Source: Fenollaria sporofastidiosus (GTDB taxonomy: Bacteria > Bacillota > Clostridia > Tissierellales > Peptoniphilaceae). From it: 64,000 bases of DNA. Where the stretch lies: contig NZ_OW968186.1 of NCBI RefSeq assembly GCF_943169635.2, positions 62,001 to 126,000 on the forward strand, written 5' to 3'. This document shows positions 8,282 through 16,185 of the stretch, in pieces. A program made the translations under genes and the position numbers. Positions within the stretch are counted from its first letter, which is position 1; the number at the start of each line of letters is the position of its first letter. The notes beneath the pieces are model-generated. The model did no database searches, was not told the origin of the DNA, and was given only the letters and a program-made list of their open reading frames with translations.

Positions 8282-10729
8282 TTACACCTCTTTTCGCACA
8301 GGTGGTCTGGTATCAAAGGCATGGAGCAGTTCTTCAAATACAGGGTGGAACTGTATCACACCGACACGACCATATAAATCACTGATAAGGCATTGCCCGT
8401 TTTCCAAATCACGCAATCGCTTCTGATTGTTTTCGTCCTCTGGGTCTACACCAAAAAAGGCTAAGGTCTTTTTAATCTCGTTAAGGTCAGTGGAACGAAA
8501 TGCAAATTTTAAGCCGAGGTTATTTTTCAGTTTTTCATCTAAGAGGTCGTCTGTATTTTGGGTCACGAAATATACCCCAGCGTTCATAGCACGACCAGCC
8601 CGAACCAGCTTCATAGATAGTGTTTTTCCTTGTGCTACCTGTAAAAAGCTCCATGCTTCGTCTAAATCTACAATCTTGAAAATGCTTCGGTCTGTATGGA
8701 TAAAGTCTAAAGCAAAGGTACTAATGACAATCAGCATAGCAACGGATAAAAGCTCCATAGTGGTATATTCCTCAAAGGAAGTTTCCTTGTCGGGAAGTAC
8801 CAAGTCCGCAACCTGTATAATGTTCAGTTGTTTTTCTAAGCTGATAGACTGCTCCACATAACCATTACTGAATAATAAATGTGCAAAGTCATAGTCTGTA
8901 AAACTTTCGATATGGTCGGCTATACTGGTACTTAGTGGCGTATTCTCAACCCGTAATTCCTCAATCACTTTCATCAACCCTCGTACTTCACTATTGGTTA
9001 CTGCACGAATGGCTTTTCTAAGGATTGGGAAGCGTTCCCCATCACGAGAGGAAATCCCCGTAAGGAATGTCAGAATATCAATAGCCAGTGATTCAGAATC
9101 TTTGGGATTTTTCATAATCACATAAGGGTCAAGTAAGCCTTTGTTTTTCTCATCAGAAGTCAGAGTGACGATATTGATTTCATGGGAAATCTCTGGCAAG
9201 GTTTCTTTCCATCTGCCACGTTCTGCTTTTGGGTCTACAATCACTGCTTGTGCCCCATAAAGCACCGCATAATAGACGATAAGGTTATTCGCAAAGGATT
9301 TACCACCACCCAGCGAACCAACAAAAGCCGACGCTAACGCATTGGTTACTGAACCCTTAACCCCTTGACTGGCAAGAGCAGGTTTCAGATAGACATTGCG
9401 TCCAGTATCTAAGCTGTAGCCAACATAAATCCCCTCATTTTCCCCCAGCATTTGAGTAGCACCAAAACCTAAACCAGCGAGGAAATCAGAGGTCACGTAT
9501 TGAATATAATCATTCATATAACGCTTGCTGGCAGGTAAAAATTCTTCATGTAAGCCGAGCATATCCCCAAATGGTCGTACCAGTTTTACGCTTAAATCGT
9601 CATAAAAATCTTTCACTTCATTACAACGACGTTTGAGTTCGTCAAGATCATTTGCTGATACCCTTACCACATAAGACAGCTTGTACATAGATTCCTTGCT
9701 TTGGTCTAAATTGGTTTCCAGCTCATTCACACTTTCCAGAGCTTCCGCCACATTGGAGCTGGTTTCATTATCACTTTGCCAAGCGTGGTTATCCAAGTCT
9801 TTCAGTTCTTTCTTTTTATTGCGGACAGTAGATAGGGCTTTACGATTCGCTACAATTTCCACATTCATTGACGTATCAATCGGGAATGTAAATTGCTGTT
9901 GCTGGTAGTAGAAGATTTCAGAGGACGGGAAGTCCAGTTCTCCGACAATGCTGTTAATGGTAAAGTAAGCTACATAGACGGTTTCATCTTCCTGCTGGAT
10001 TTTCAAATATCGCTGTTTTTCTTCCACCAAACAGCGAGTAGGCTTAATCAAGTCATAGTATTTAATCAGCGTTTCATTATCCAGCTTTTTCTTTGATAGA
10101 TGGTACTCATACTCTTCATAGGCAGTGCCTGTCTGTCCGTAAAGGTGTTCAATCAGATAGCCGAAGTCGTCCTTATCTAACCTGCGGATTTTGAAACGAC
10201 GAGAGATTTTATTTTCTAAGAGCTTTTCCATCTTCTGAAAACGCAGGATTTCATCATTACTCATACTAACAAAATCGCCCATCAGCTTATGGTTCACATC
10301 ATAGACAAAATCAGACAAAGCATTTTTTGCTTCAACGGTAAGACTTTTCATAGAAAACTCCTGATCGTTGAGAAGCAACTTAAAGCCGATAAAGAAACGG
10401 TAGTTCACTTGATTTTCGCCAATCATGGATATTAAAGCGTCTGTCTGTTGGTCGATTTTGTCATAGGCAACCGCTTTGAGCTTGCCAGTGACTTCATTTT
10501 TGGAACGCTCTTGTGCAGAACGTATGCTGGATTCTGTACTGATTTGTAAAGCATGAATTTTGCCATCACGATTTTGTGCGATAAGCTGTCTGAAAGAATC
10601 ATGCACTTGTATTTTCTGTTCTGGACTTAGAAATGAGTAATTGTAAGGAACAAGCTCATAGTAAGCATAACATTCCCCGTCTTTATTCCAGACGAGATTG
10701 TTTTCAATGTATTTAATTGGATATGCCAT
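8282..10729 (-). CDS. orf16: Tn916 Orf16, VirB4-type transfer ATPase
   Basis: An 815-residue ATPase of the VirB4/TraE family that powers the mating channel. A Walker A motif (GSLGGGKSFANNLIV) lies at about residue 470 and a Walker B-like segment (IFKIVDLDEAWSFLQ) at about 690. The start at 10729 (MAYPIKYIEN) is used because a GGAGTG site precedes it; an upstream in-frame ATG lies deep in orf17. It overlaps orf17 by 17 bases. Confidence 0.94.
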   Translation of the reverse strand: MAYPIKYIENNLVWNKDGECYAYYELVPYNYSFLSPEQKIQVHDSFRQLIAQNRDGKIHALQISTESSIRSAQERSKNEVTGKLKAVAYDKIDQQTDALISMIGENQVNYRFFIGFKLLLNDQEFSMKSLTVEAKNALSDFVYDVNHKLMGDFVSMSNDEILRFQKMEKLLENKISRRFKIRRLDKDDFGYLIEHLYGQTGTAYEEYEYHLSKKKLDNETLIKYYDLIKPTRCLVEEKQRYLKIQQEDETVYVAYFTINSIVGELDFPSSEIFYYQQQQFTFPIDTSMNVEIVANRKALSTVRNKKKELKDLDNHAWQSDNETSSNVAEALESVNELETNLDQSKESMYKLSYVVRVSANDLDELKRRCNEVKDFYDDLSVKLVRPFGDMLGLHEEFLPASKRYMNDYIQYVTSDFLAGLGFGATQMLGENEGIYVGYSLDTGRNVYLKPALASQGVKGSVTNALASAFVGSLGGGKSFANNLIVYYAVLYGAQAVIVDPKAERGRWKETLPEISHEINIVTLTSDEKNKGLLDPYVIMKNPKDSESLAIDILTFLTGISSRDGERFPILRKAIRAVTNSEVRGLMKVIEELRVENTPLSTSIADHIESFTDYDFAHLLFSNGYVEQSISLEKQLNIIQVADLVLPDKETSFEEYTTMELLSVAMLIVISTFALDFIHTDRSIFKIVDLDEAWSFLQVAQGKTLSMKLVRAGRAMNAGVYFVTQNTDDLLDEKLKNNLGLKFAFRSTDLNEIKKTLAFFGVDPEDENNQKRLRDLENGQCLISDLYGRVGVIQFHPVFEELLHAFDTRPPVRKEV

Positions 10730-11219
10730 AAAATTCACTCCTAACTGCTGTAATGGCTTCTTGTGGCTGGTTTCTGCCAAGCGTTACTTTTTTTCCTGCA
10801 TAGGTCAGCTTTGGTCGCAGTGCATAAGCAATGACAGACTTCAAAAATCCATAAGGCTTTTTACCATCAAAAGTTTTTGTAGACATAAACCATGTGAAAG
10901 CCACAGGAATCCCAAAGTATTTGAGAAATGCTCCCTCTATCATGGAAAGAGGGGGCAAGTTGCCAAGTATCATCACTGCAAAGAGTGACACGACAAACCA
11001 TGTCATTTGCGTAAAGGTTATGGGAAACGGAAGTCTAAAATCATTGATAGAATACAGTACCTTTTCCACAGACCAGATACTGGTATAGCTTCGTATTTTC
11101 TTCATGTAATCAATCCTTTCATAAAAAATAGGGGTAGCTGATTGAGCCACCCCGTAAAATAGAAAATCTGCCAGTAGTAATGTACCGACAGATTTAATAG
11201 ACGATTTCAAAAATCCCAT
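10713..11219 (-). CDS. orf17: Tn916 Orf17, TcpE-family membrane protein
   Basis: The conserved part starts at MKKIRSYTSIW (ATG at 11105, preceded by AAGGATTG) and gives about 130 residues with two membrane segments near WFVVSLFAVMILGNLP and FLKYFGIPVAFTWFM. The longer frame from 11219 adds 38 residues and overlaps orf18. The shorter start fits the TcpE family better. It is a membrane component of the mating channel next to the VirB4-like ATPase. Confidence 0.88.
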   Translation of the reverse strand: MGFLKSSIKSVGTLLLADFLFYGVAQSATPIFYERIDYMKKIRSYTSIWSVEKVLYSINDFRLPFPITFTQMTWFVVSLFAVMILGNLPPLSMIEGAFLKYFGIPVAFTWFMSTKTFDGKKPYGFLKSVIAYALRPKLTYAGKKVTLGRNQPQEAITAVRSEFYGISN

Positions 11220-11691
11220 GATTGGTTGAGATAAACGTTCCTGAAAGGTCTAAATCCCGACCATAGGCTTGATAATCAATATAGTTTTGAAGACTAGCTG
11301 GTACTTCGCCTAAAGCACCCGTTTCTTCAATGTAGTAGCGTGCCACGTCATACATATCATCACAATCGGAATGAATGATAATATCCTCTTGATGTTCGCT
11401 TAGTTCTTCAATGCTTGAAAAATGAGTGAGCAGAGCAGATAGCTCCGATTGTAATTCTTCGGGTAATTCCGATACCATTTCCCATAGTCGATTGAGTTCG
11501 CCAATGGAAGTGTATTCGTCAACCGTAAAGGGTAACTCGTAGTCATGAATGGCGTATTCCTCATATTCATCATTCAAGCCGATTTTCTCTTTGACTTCCT
11601 CAAAGTCAATGGGAAAGGTAAACCACGCACCGACCAATTCGCCCTCATTGTATTTGCCTAAATTCGCAATATAGACTTGCATATCGTCCAT
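11194..11691 (-). CDS. orf18: Tn916 Orf18, antirestriction protein ArdA
   Basis: A 165-residue, very acidic protein (many Asp/Glu, LVGAWFTFPIDFEEVKEKI near the start and LPEELQSELSALLTHF near residue 80) of the ArdA family. ArdA mimics DNA and blocks type I restriction enzymes, protecting the incoming transposon strand. This is pertinent here because the transposon sits inside a restriction-modification locus. It is complete and in its usual place. Confidence 0.95.
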   Translation of the reverse strand: MDDMQVYIANLGKYNEGELVGAWFTFPIDFEEVKEKIGLNDEYEEYAIHDYELPFTVDEYTSIGELNRLWEMVSELPEELQSELSALLTHFSSIEELSEHQEDIIIHSDCDDMYDVARYYIEETGALGEVPASLQNYIDYQAYGRDLDLSGTFISTNHGIFEIVY

Positions 11692-11807
11692 ATATTCACG
11701 TCCTTTCTTTGTAGAGATTCAAAAATCCCTACCGCACTTCGTTTGGTGTACCATTCCTTTGCGGAACATAAGAAAACCACTTATATTCCACAAAAGAACG
11801 GTTTTAT
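11692..11807 (-). other. Possible single-strand origin region (sso916-like)
   Basis: A 116-base non-coding gap upstream of orf19 with partially self-complementary stretches. Tn916 is known to replicate by rolling circle and to have a single-strand origin in this part of the element. The exact position is recalled, not demonstrated, so this is tentative. Confidence 0.3.
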
Positions 11808-12029
11808 TTAAGCACCAATAATGCGATTGAATAGCTCTAGTAAAATGTCTTTTACTCCAGCAGCGTTGAAGACTAAGCCAACCGCAATAATCGCAATAAT
11901 TAAAAAGCCAATCAGTTTGCTAAACTCACGCTTGAAGCCAAGATACAAGCCAATCACAACGATTGCTAAAAGCACCAGTGATTGAGCGTTTGATAGAAAC
12001 CAGTTATAAAGGTTTTGTCCAAAATTCAT
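11808..12029 (-). CDS. orf19: Tn916 Orf19, small membrane protein
   Basis: A 73-residue protein with two hydrophobic segments (SLVLLAIVVIGLYLGF and LIGFLIIAIIAVGLVFNAAG) separated by a short basic loop. It resembles the small prepilin/TcpD-like membrane proteins of conjugation operons. It sits between the relaxase orf20 and the channel genes. Confidence 0.88.
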   Translation of the reverse strand: MNFGQNLYNWFLSNAQSLVLLAIVVIGLYLGFKREFSKLIGFLIIAIIAVGLVFNAAGVKDILLELFNRIIGA

Positions 12030-12071
12030 AAAAATGTTCTCCTCTCTATATTCAATGAATTTGTATTTGAG

Positions 12072-13277
12072 TTATTTTTTTGTTGTTATCACGTCCTGTT
12101 CTTTTACTGACTGTTGCTTCAAAATCTGCTTGTGTCGGTCTGTCAGTTTCGCATGGTCGAGAATGTCTTTTACAACCTGCGTCTGGTTGATTTCATCAAG
12201 TTTAATCGCAACCTTTAAGGTCGGGGCAACTTGATGAGATAGCCAGTTCAGCGTCCTTTGGAAGGAGTAAGGCTCTGGTTTTGTGGTTAGTTTTAATCGT
12301 TCACGATTGTTCCCAATAAACCAAGCCCATTCTTCATTCAGTTTCCAATCAGAACGAGGTTTGGAATCGTCTTTATCTACAAAACGGATATACCGATTGA
12401 TAATTTTAAAGGCGGTATGCTCTGGATTGTCATAGACGAGTAAATCACGGACTGCATAATAGGCACGCTCATTTTTCAATCGAATCTCAAAACGGTTTTT
12501 TACTTCTGCGTCTTCAATGGGAATATCATTTTTCTTGTACTGCTCGTAGTCCTTTTCATAGATACAGAAATAAACTTCACTTTGTAATGAACCGATATAG
12601 AGGGTGTTTCCCATACATTCCTTTTCCTCTTTGCGTACCAGTTCGCCACTGCGATAGCTTTTAAAACTGCGGAAGACGGAGATACATTCTTCCTGTTGGC
12701 ACTTTTCAGTGAGTACAGGGATATTTAAAATCCCTGTCTTATCGTTAATGGCAAGGTCAAGGCGTTTCATCACACCGCCAGCCACCAAAACGTCCATAAA
12801 GAACTCATACCAGCTTCTTTGTTGTGCCAGAAGATAGCTTTCAAATTGTCTGCACCCACGACCTTTCAATTCCACCAGAACTCCTTTGTCCAGTTCATGG
12901 GAGCAAAGGACGAATATGTCGCCTAAAGCATAATGCTCTGAATAAGAATAGAAACCATAGTCCTCATGAAGAAAATAGGACAGTTTCAGTTGTAAGATGT
13001 TTTCGACCACCTGCTGTACGTCTGTTGTCGGAAAGCGAATTCTTACATAATCAAACAGCATTTCAAGGGGAGCGTCGGGATTGAAGCGTTCCAGAGCTTC
13101 CCAAAGGGACTGCTGTAAATCCTCTGATGGCTTGACTTTTCCTGTTTCAATATCGCTTAGATACTGCCTTGTAATACCAGTCGCAACAGCTAAACGGTTT
13201 TGAGATAGTCCATAAGCCAAGCGTTTTTCTTTTAAATGCTGTAACCAAGTTTGTTCATTCAGTAAAAATCCCTCCAA
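12072..13277 (-). CDS. orf20: Tn916 Orf20, MOBT relaxase
   Basis: A 401-residue protein with an N-terminal Xre-type helix-turn-helix (about residues 15-60, LAVATGITRQYLSDIETGKV) followed by a Rep_trans/MOBT nicking domain (RLDLAINDKTGILNIP region). It nicks oriT and stays bound to the transferred strand. oriT lies immediately upstream (13,285-13,454). The protein is full length. Confidence 0.94.
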   Translation of the reverse strand: MEGFLLNEQTWLQHLKEKRLAYGLSQNRLAVATGITRQYLSDIETGKVKPSEDLQQSLWEALERFNPDAPLEMLFDYVRIRFPTTDVQQVVENILQLKLSYFLHEDYGFYSYSEHYALGDIFVLCSHELDKGVLVELKGRGCRQFESYLLAQQRSWYEFFMDVLVAGGVMKRLDLAINDKTGILNIPVLTEKCQQEECISVFRSFKSYRSGELVRKEEKECMGNTLYIGSLQSEVYFCIYEKDYEQYKKNDIPIEDAEVKNRFEIRLKNERAYYAVRDLLVYDNPEHTAFKIINRYIRFVDKDDSKPRSDWKLNEEWAWFIGNNRERLKLTTKPEPYSFQRTLNWLSHQVAPTLKVAIKLDEINQTQVVKDILDHAKLTDRHKQILKQQSVKEQDVITTKK

Positions 13278-13284
13278 TCAAAAA

Positions 13285-13454
13285 GGCGTATGTCAACTTT
13301 TAAAGCCCATTTGACATACGCTGAAATTTTGTAAATCCCTTGTAACCAAAGGATTTTCTAATGTTTTTTTGACTGTTTCCTGTCGATTTGTACCCCCCTG
13401 TTAGATACGGGGGGTTAAGTGCTGGCGTGGCTATTGCCACACCAGCCAGCAAGA
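13285..13454. other. oriT: Tn916 oriT region
   Basis: The gap between orf21 and orf20 contains the structures expected of the Tn916 transfer origin: an inverted repeat GCGTATGTCA/TGACATACGC near 13,285-13,322, a G/C-rich tract GGGGGGTTAAG near 13,410 and a short hairpin TGGCGTGGC...GCCACACCA just beyond. The exact nick is not assigned. Confidence 0.75.
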
Positions 13455-14840
13455 TCAGTCCACACCTGCGACTTCCGCTTCGCACGTCGCCTGCGTGGAC
13501 TGTCTGCTGTTGGATAACTTTTTAATTTCCTCCAAGAAATCATATCCTTTTGGTACAAGGGGAGTATAAAACTCTGATATGACACTTGTTCCTACATCAA
13601 CATAGCCACGACCTTTGATTCGCTTTAAGAAGAAATCCTTTTGTACGTCACTGCCAAACATCATGCCATAGCCCATTTCAGACATACGACCTAAAGCCAC
13701 TCTGAAATTAAACTGATCACGGATTCCGTCGCCTAAATATTTTGCGTCTGGACGTTGACAAGCCAGTATTAGAAAGAAGCCAGCTTGACGACCTAACATG
13801 ACAATCTGTTTCAGCTTATTCATAACTGCGGTGTTTTCTTTTGTTCCCAGCATTTCCATGAAAGCGACGTATTCATCAAAGATTAAGAAGTGTGCCGGGA
13901 GACCTAAGTAAGCATAATTTTTGCCAGTCTTATAGTTCTTCATCTGCTTCATTTCCTCACTACGTTTCATCATTTCTTCATAGAATGTTTCAATGCAAGA
14001 AAGCAAGTCTTCTTTTCTATAGTAGACATTTGCCATCACAGAACCTAAGTCCGCAAGATCAGCATTTTTCGGGTCAAGAATATACAGTTTTGAATCTGTA
14101 TGAAGCAAGGCTTCAATCAGTGTCAGTATAAAGTAAGTTTTACCGCCACCTGTACCACCAGCAATCAACATATGAGGGAGCTTATCATATTCCCACCATA
14201 CGTTTTTCATTAAGCGAAGTTTACCATCTTTAGCTTCTACTTCATCAATAGAAATACGACTGGCTATGGTGTCATAGAGCAAAGTATATTCCACATAGGA
14301 ATCCTTTAACTCTTTATCCGTCAGCTCACAGTACAAGCCACTCTCTAATTTCTTTTCCAAGTGTAAGAGTTGGTCTTGATATTTTCCCAGCGTGATTTCC
14401 ACCCGTATCTGTATCAAGCCATTTTTAAGTCGATAATACATTTTAGGGAAGTAGGTTATCTTTTCCTTTGTACGACCAGCACTATCTTTAAAGAAACCCT
14501 CTGTTTTGACCTGTTCAGATTCATACCACTTGTTTTCAAGTATCATCTTTGCCAGTTTTTGACGGTGGTAAAGTTGTTTAACCGTATCATAGCGAACCCG
14601 TTTGAATACAAACGCTACCAGCAAGCAGATAAGAATTGCGACACTGAAACTGATAATTAAATAGGGAATGTCAATCTTATCTGCTTGTGATAGGTTAAAA
14701 TCCTGCCAGTTGATCTGCTGGATTGTCTTCACATGAAACAGTCCGACAACCAGCAGGAAAACAGGCAGGAGTGACGCTATCGTAAAATGAAAGACTAAAT
14801 CTTTACCAGATGGGCGAATCCTTTTACCACGCTGTTTCAT
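13455..14840 (-). CDS. orf21: Tn916 Orf21, FtsK/SpoIIIE-type coupling protein
   Basis: A 461-residue DNA translocase with two N-terminal membrane segments (residues ~17-38 and ~50-65) and a P-loop domain: Walker A GGTGGGKTYF at about residue 225, Walker B FLIFDEYVAF at about 320. As a TcpA/VirD4-like coupling protein it delivers relaxase-bound DNA to the channel. oriT follows it directly. Confidence 0.94.
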   Translation of the reverse strand: MKQRGKRIRPSGKDLVFHFTIASLLPVFLLVVGLFHVKTIQQINWQDFNLSQADKIDIPYLIISFSVAILICLLVAFVFKRVRYDTVKQLYHRQKLAKMILENKWYESEQVKTEGFFKDSAGRTKEKITYFPKMYYRLKNGLIQIRVEITLGKYQDQLLHLEKKLESGLYCELTDKELKDSYVEYTLLYDTIASRISIDEVEAKDGKLRLMKNVWWEYDKLPHMLIAGGTGGGKTYFILTLIEALLHTDSKLYILDPKNADLADLGSVMANVYYRKEDLLSCIETFYEEMMKRSEEMKQMKNYKTGKNYAYLGLPAHFLIFDEYVAFMEMLGTKENTAVMNKLKQIVMLGRQAGFFLILACQRPDAKYLGDGIRDQFNFRVALGRMSEMGYGMMFGSDVQKDFFLKRIKGRGYVDVGTSVISEFYTPLVPKGYDFLEEIKKLSNSRQSTQATCEAEVAGVD

Positions 14841-14868
14841 GCGAAAAAGTCTCCTTTCTACCTAGCGA

Positions 14869-15255
14869 CTATTTGTCTTGTGTCGGTTCTTTCTTTGCTT
14901 GTGGTTGAGCTTTGAATGAACTAGAATCCTTTGTCAGCACAATATCGTCTGCCTTGATATACCAGTCAACATCTGCTCCTTGATAGGTGGCAGTAGCAAC
15001 GGTGTCCGCAATGGGATTGATAAGTTCCACCCGTGCGTTATAATCAAACTCTTTCAAAGGCACGCTGGCAGGAATACTTACTTGAATCATGCGTCCTTGT
15101 CCTTTGGATTTTAAGTCATAGGTACGTTCCTTGATTTCATCTGAAACCGACCCGTCTTCATTTTGGATTCTCACTTCACGACGTAGAGCAGAGAATTTCA
15201 ATTCTCCAAAAGTCGTGTCTTTATCTAATACAATGCCATTTGCTAATCTCATCAT
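14869..15255 (-). CDS. orf22: Tn916 Orf22, DUF961/YdcP-like protein
   Basis: A 128-residue protein related in sequence to its neighbour orf23 (both share FGELKFS/FGNLEFA near residue 12 and a similar ADDIV-type ending), so the two look like an old duplication. This family lies at the start of Tn916-type transfer operons and is needed for transfer or rolling-circle replication in relatives. No catalytic motif is visible. Confidence 0.88.
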   Translation of the reverse strand: MMRLANGIVLDKDTTFGELKFSALRREVRIQNEDGSVSDEIKERTYDLKSKGQGRMIQVSIPASVPLKEFDYNARVELINPIADTVATATYQGADVDWYIKADDIVLTKDSSSFKAQPQAKKEPTQDK

Positions 15256-15270
15256 TTTTCCTCTCTTTCT

Positions 15271-15585
15271 TTATTCTTTTATCATGTCGTCAGCATGTAA
15301 AAGGTAATTTGTAAAACCACGAGTGCCGATTTTGTAGCCCTCTGCGGTAATACGTGGATTGACTAACTTCACACGTTCCTCAAAGCCGAAATGTTTTTCG
15401 CCAGCTTCAGCAGGAAGCACCACCACAATATCATCTGCTCTTTGAACATCAGAATAGAGATTATAGCTTCTTGATAAGACAGTTAGCCGTCCGTTGATTC
15501 TTCGCTGAACGACTTTATCCTCGCCAGCAAATTCTAAATTGCCGAATGTTTTTTCCATGTTGGGAATCACAAATTTAAGTTCCAT
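15271..15585 (-). CDS. orf23: Tn916 Orf23, DUF961/YdcP-like protein
   Basis: A 104-residue paralogue of orf22, 15 bases upstream of it. It begins MELKFVIPNMEKTFGNLEFA and ends in a similar HADDMIKE. It is the first long gene of the transfer operon. The role is inferred from position and family. Confidence 0.88.
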   Translation of the reverse strand: MELKFVIPNMEKTFGNLEFAGEDKVVQRRINGRLTVLSRSYNLYSDVQRADDIVVVLPAEAGEKHFGFEERVKLVNPRITAEGYKIGTRGFTNYLLHADDMIKE

Positions 15586-15607
15586 ATTTTTACCTATCCT
15601 TTCTTTT

Positions 15608-15682
15608 TTATTGGCTGAATGAATGTTTGATGGTCTTAAAGAGTGGGGAACGACCTTTTGATTCTTGATTTTTTGTTTTCAT
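15608..15682 (-). CDS. Small 24-residue frame at the head of the Tn916 transfer operon (orf24 position)
   Basis: ATG at 15682 is preceded by GAAAGGAAGTGAACTT, a good ribosome site. It opens a 24-residue basic peptide (MKTKNQESKGRSPLFKTIKH, then SFSQ) ending just before orf23. It lies where Tn916 has orf24. It may be a short protein or a leader peptide for the transfer operon. Confidence 0.5.
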   Translation of the reverse strand: MKTKNQESKGRSPLFKTIKHSFSQ

Positions 15683-15715
15683 AAGTTCACTTCCTTTCAA
15701 AATCGGGTAAAAAAA

Positions 15716-15742
15716 TAGACACCTCATTTTTTGAAGTGTCTA
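15716..15742. terminator. Hairpin between the transposon end and the transfer genes
   Basis: TAGACACCTCA (15716-15726) pairs with TGAAGTGTCTA (15732-15742) at 10 of 11 positions around a T5 loop. A-rich and T-rich flanks make it usable in either direction. It would insulate the transfer operon from transcription entering from the host side. Confidence 0.5.
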
Positions 15743-15930
15743 CCTATTAAATATTCAAATTTTATTGGAAGTATCTTTATATCTTCACTTTTCAAGGATA
15801 AATCGTCGTATCAAAGCTCATTCATAAGTAGTAAATTAGTAGTAAATTGAGTGGTTTTGACCTTGATAAAGTGTGATAAGTCCAGTTTTTATGCGGATAA
15901 CTAGATTTTTATGCTATTTTTAAATTAAAA
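15743..15930. other. Tn916 left end with integrase arm-type repeats
   Basis: The last ~190 bases before the host junction hold a direct repeat TAGTAAATT at 15829-15837 and 15840-15848, spaced 11 bases, as expected for the short repeats bound by the Tn916 integrase N-terminal domain near each end. The terminal stretch around 15,900-15,930 is AT-rich. The junction with the host frame falls in a T/A run at about 15,925-15,935. No other gene is seen in this stretch. Confidence 0.65.
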
Positions 15931-16185
15931 AAAGTCCATTTGTAACAATCCCAAGCTCCAATTACCAGCTAAATTGATATTCTCTTCATTTATAAATCCT
16001 GTCGTTTGTAATACTCCCTGATTGTAGGATGTTCTTGTTATATAATCATATTCTTTACCATCTACTAATTTATCAGAATTAAAGCTTGATGTTTTTTCAA
16101 TATTAAATAAGTCTCCAACTCTAAATTCGCCCCACTCAACATTTTGGAGTTTCTCGTTTAGTGAGGCATCTATTTTTTTAAGAAT
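15925..16185 (-). pseudogene. Restriction specificity (BcgIB-like) gene, cut off by Tn916
   Basis: On the minus strand, directly after the methylase gene and overlapping its end by about 16 bases, an open frame runs VEWGEFRVGDLFNIEKTSSF...YDYITRTSYNQGV...WSLGLLQMDFF and stops three bases into the transposon end. This is the N-terminal part of a target recognition domain of BcgI-type S subunits. About 85 residues remain; the rest should resume beyond the far end of Tn916, left of the window. The start is probably ATT at 16185 or an upstream coupled start, because no ATG is present. The insertion should abolish sequence-specific restriction and modification by this system. Confidence 0.75.

Larger units (their letters stand above)
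1..15930 (-). mobile_element. Tn916: Tn916-family conjugative transposon carrying tet(M), partial
   Basis: The gene order on the minus strand (orf23, 22, 21, 20, 19, 18, 17, 16, 15, 14, 13, leader, tet(M), orf6, divergent orf9, orf7, orf8) is that of Tn916, and each protein is close to the length expected for the element. The window begins inside the element at orf8, so orf10, xis and int should lie further left. The other end is placed near 15,925-15,935, where a T-rich junction separates the terminal AT-rich sequence from the reading frame of a restriction specificity gene. No disrupted transfer gene was seen, so the visible part looks intact. Confidence 0.95.

Noticed and set aside
8427..8861. 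144-codon plus-strand frame inside orf16
   Set aside because: It is the complement of the conserved VirB4-like ATPase, with no ribosome site or recognisable product.
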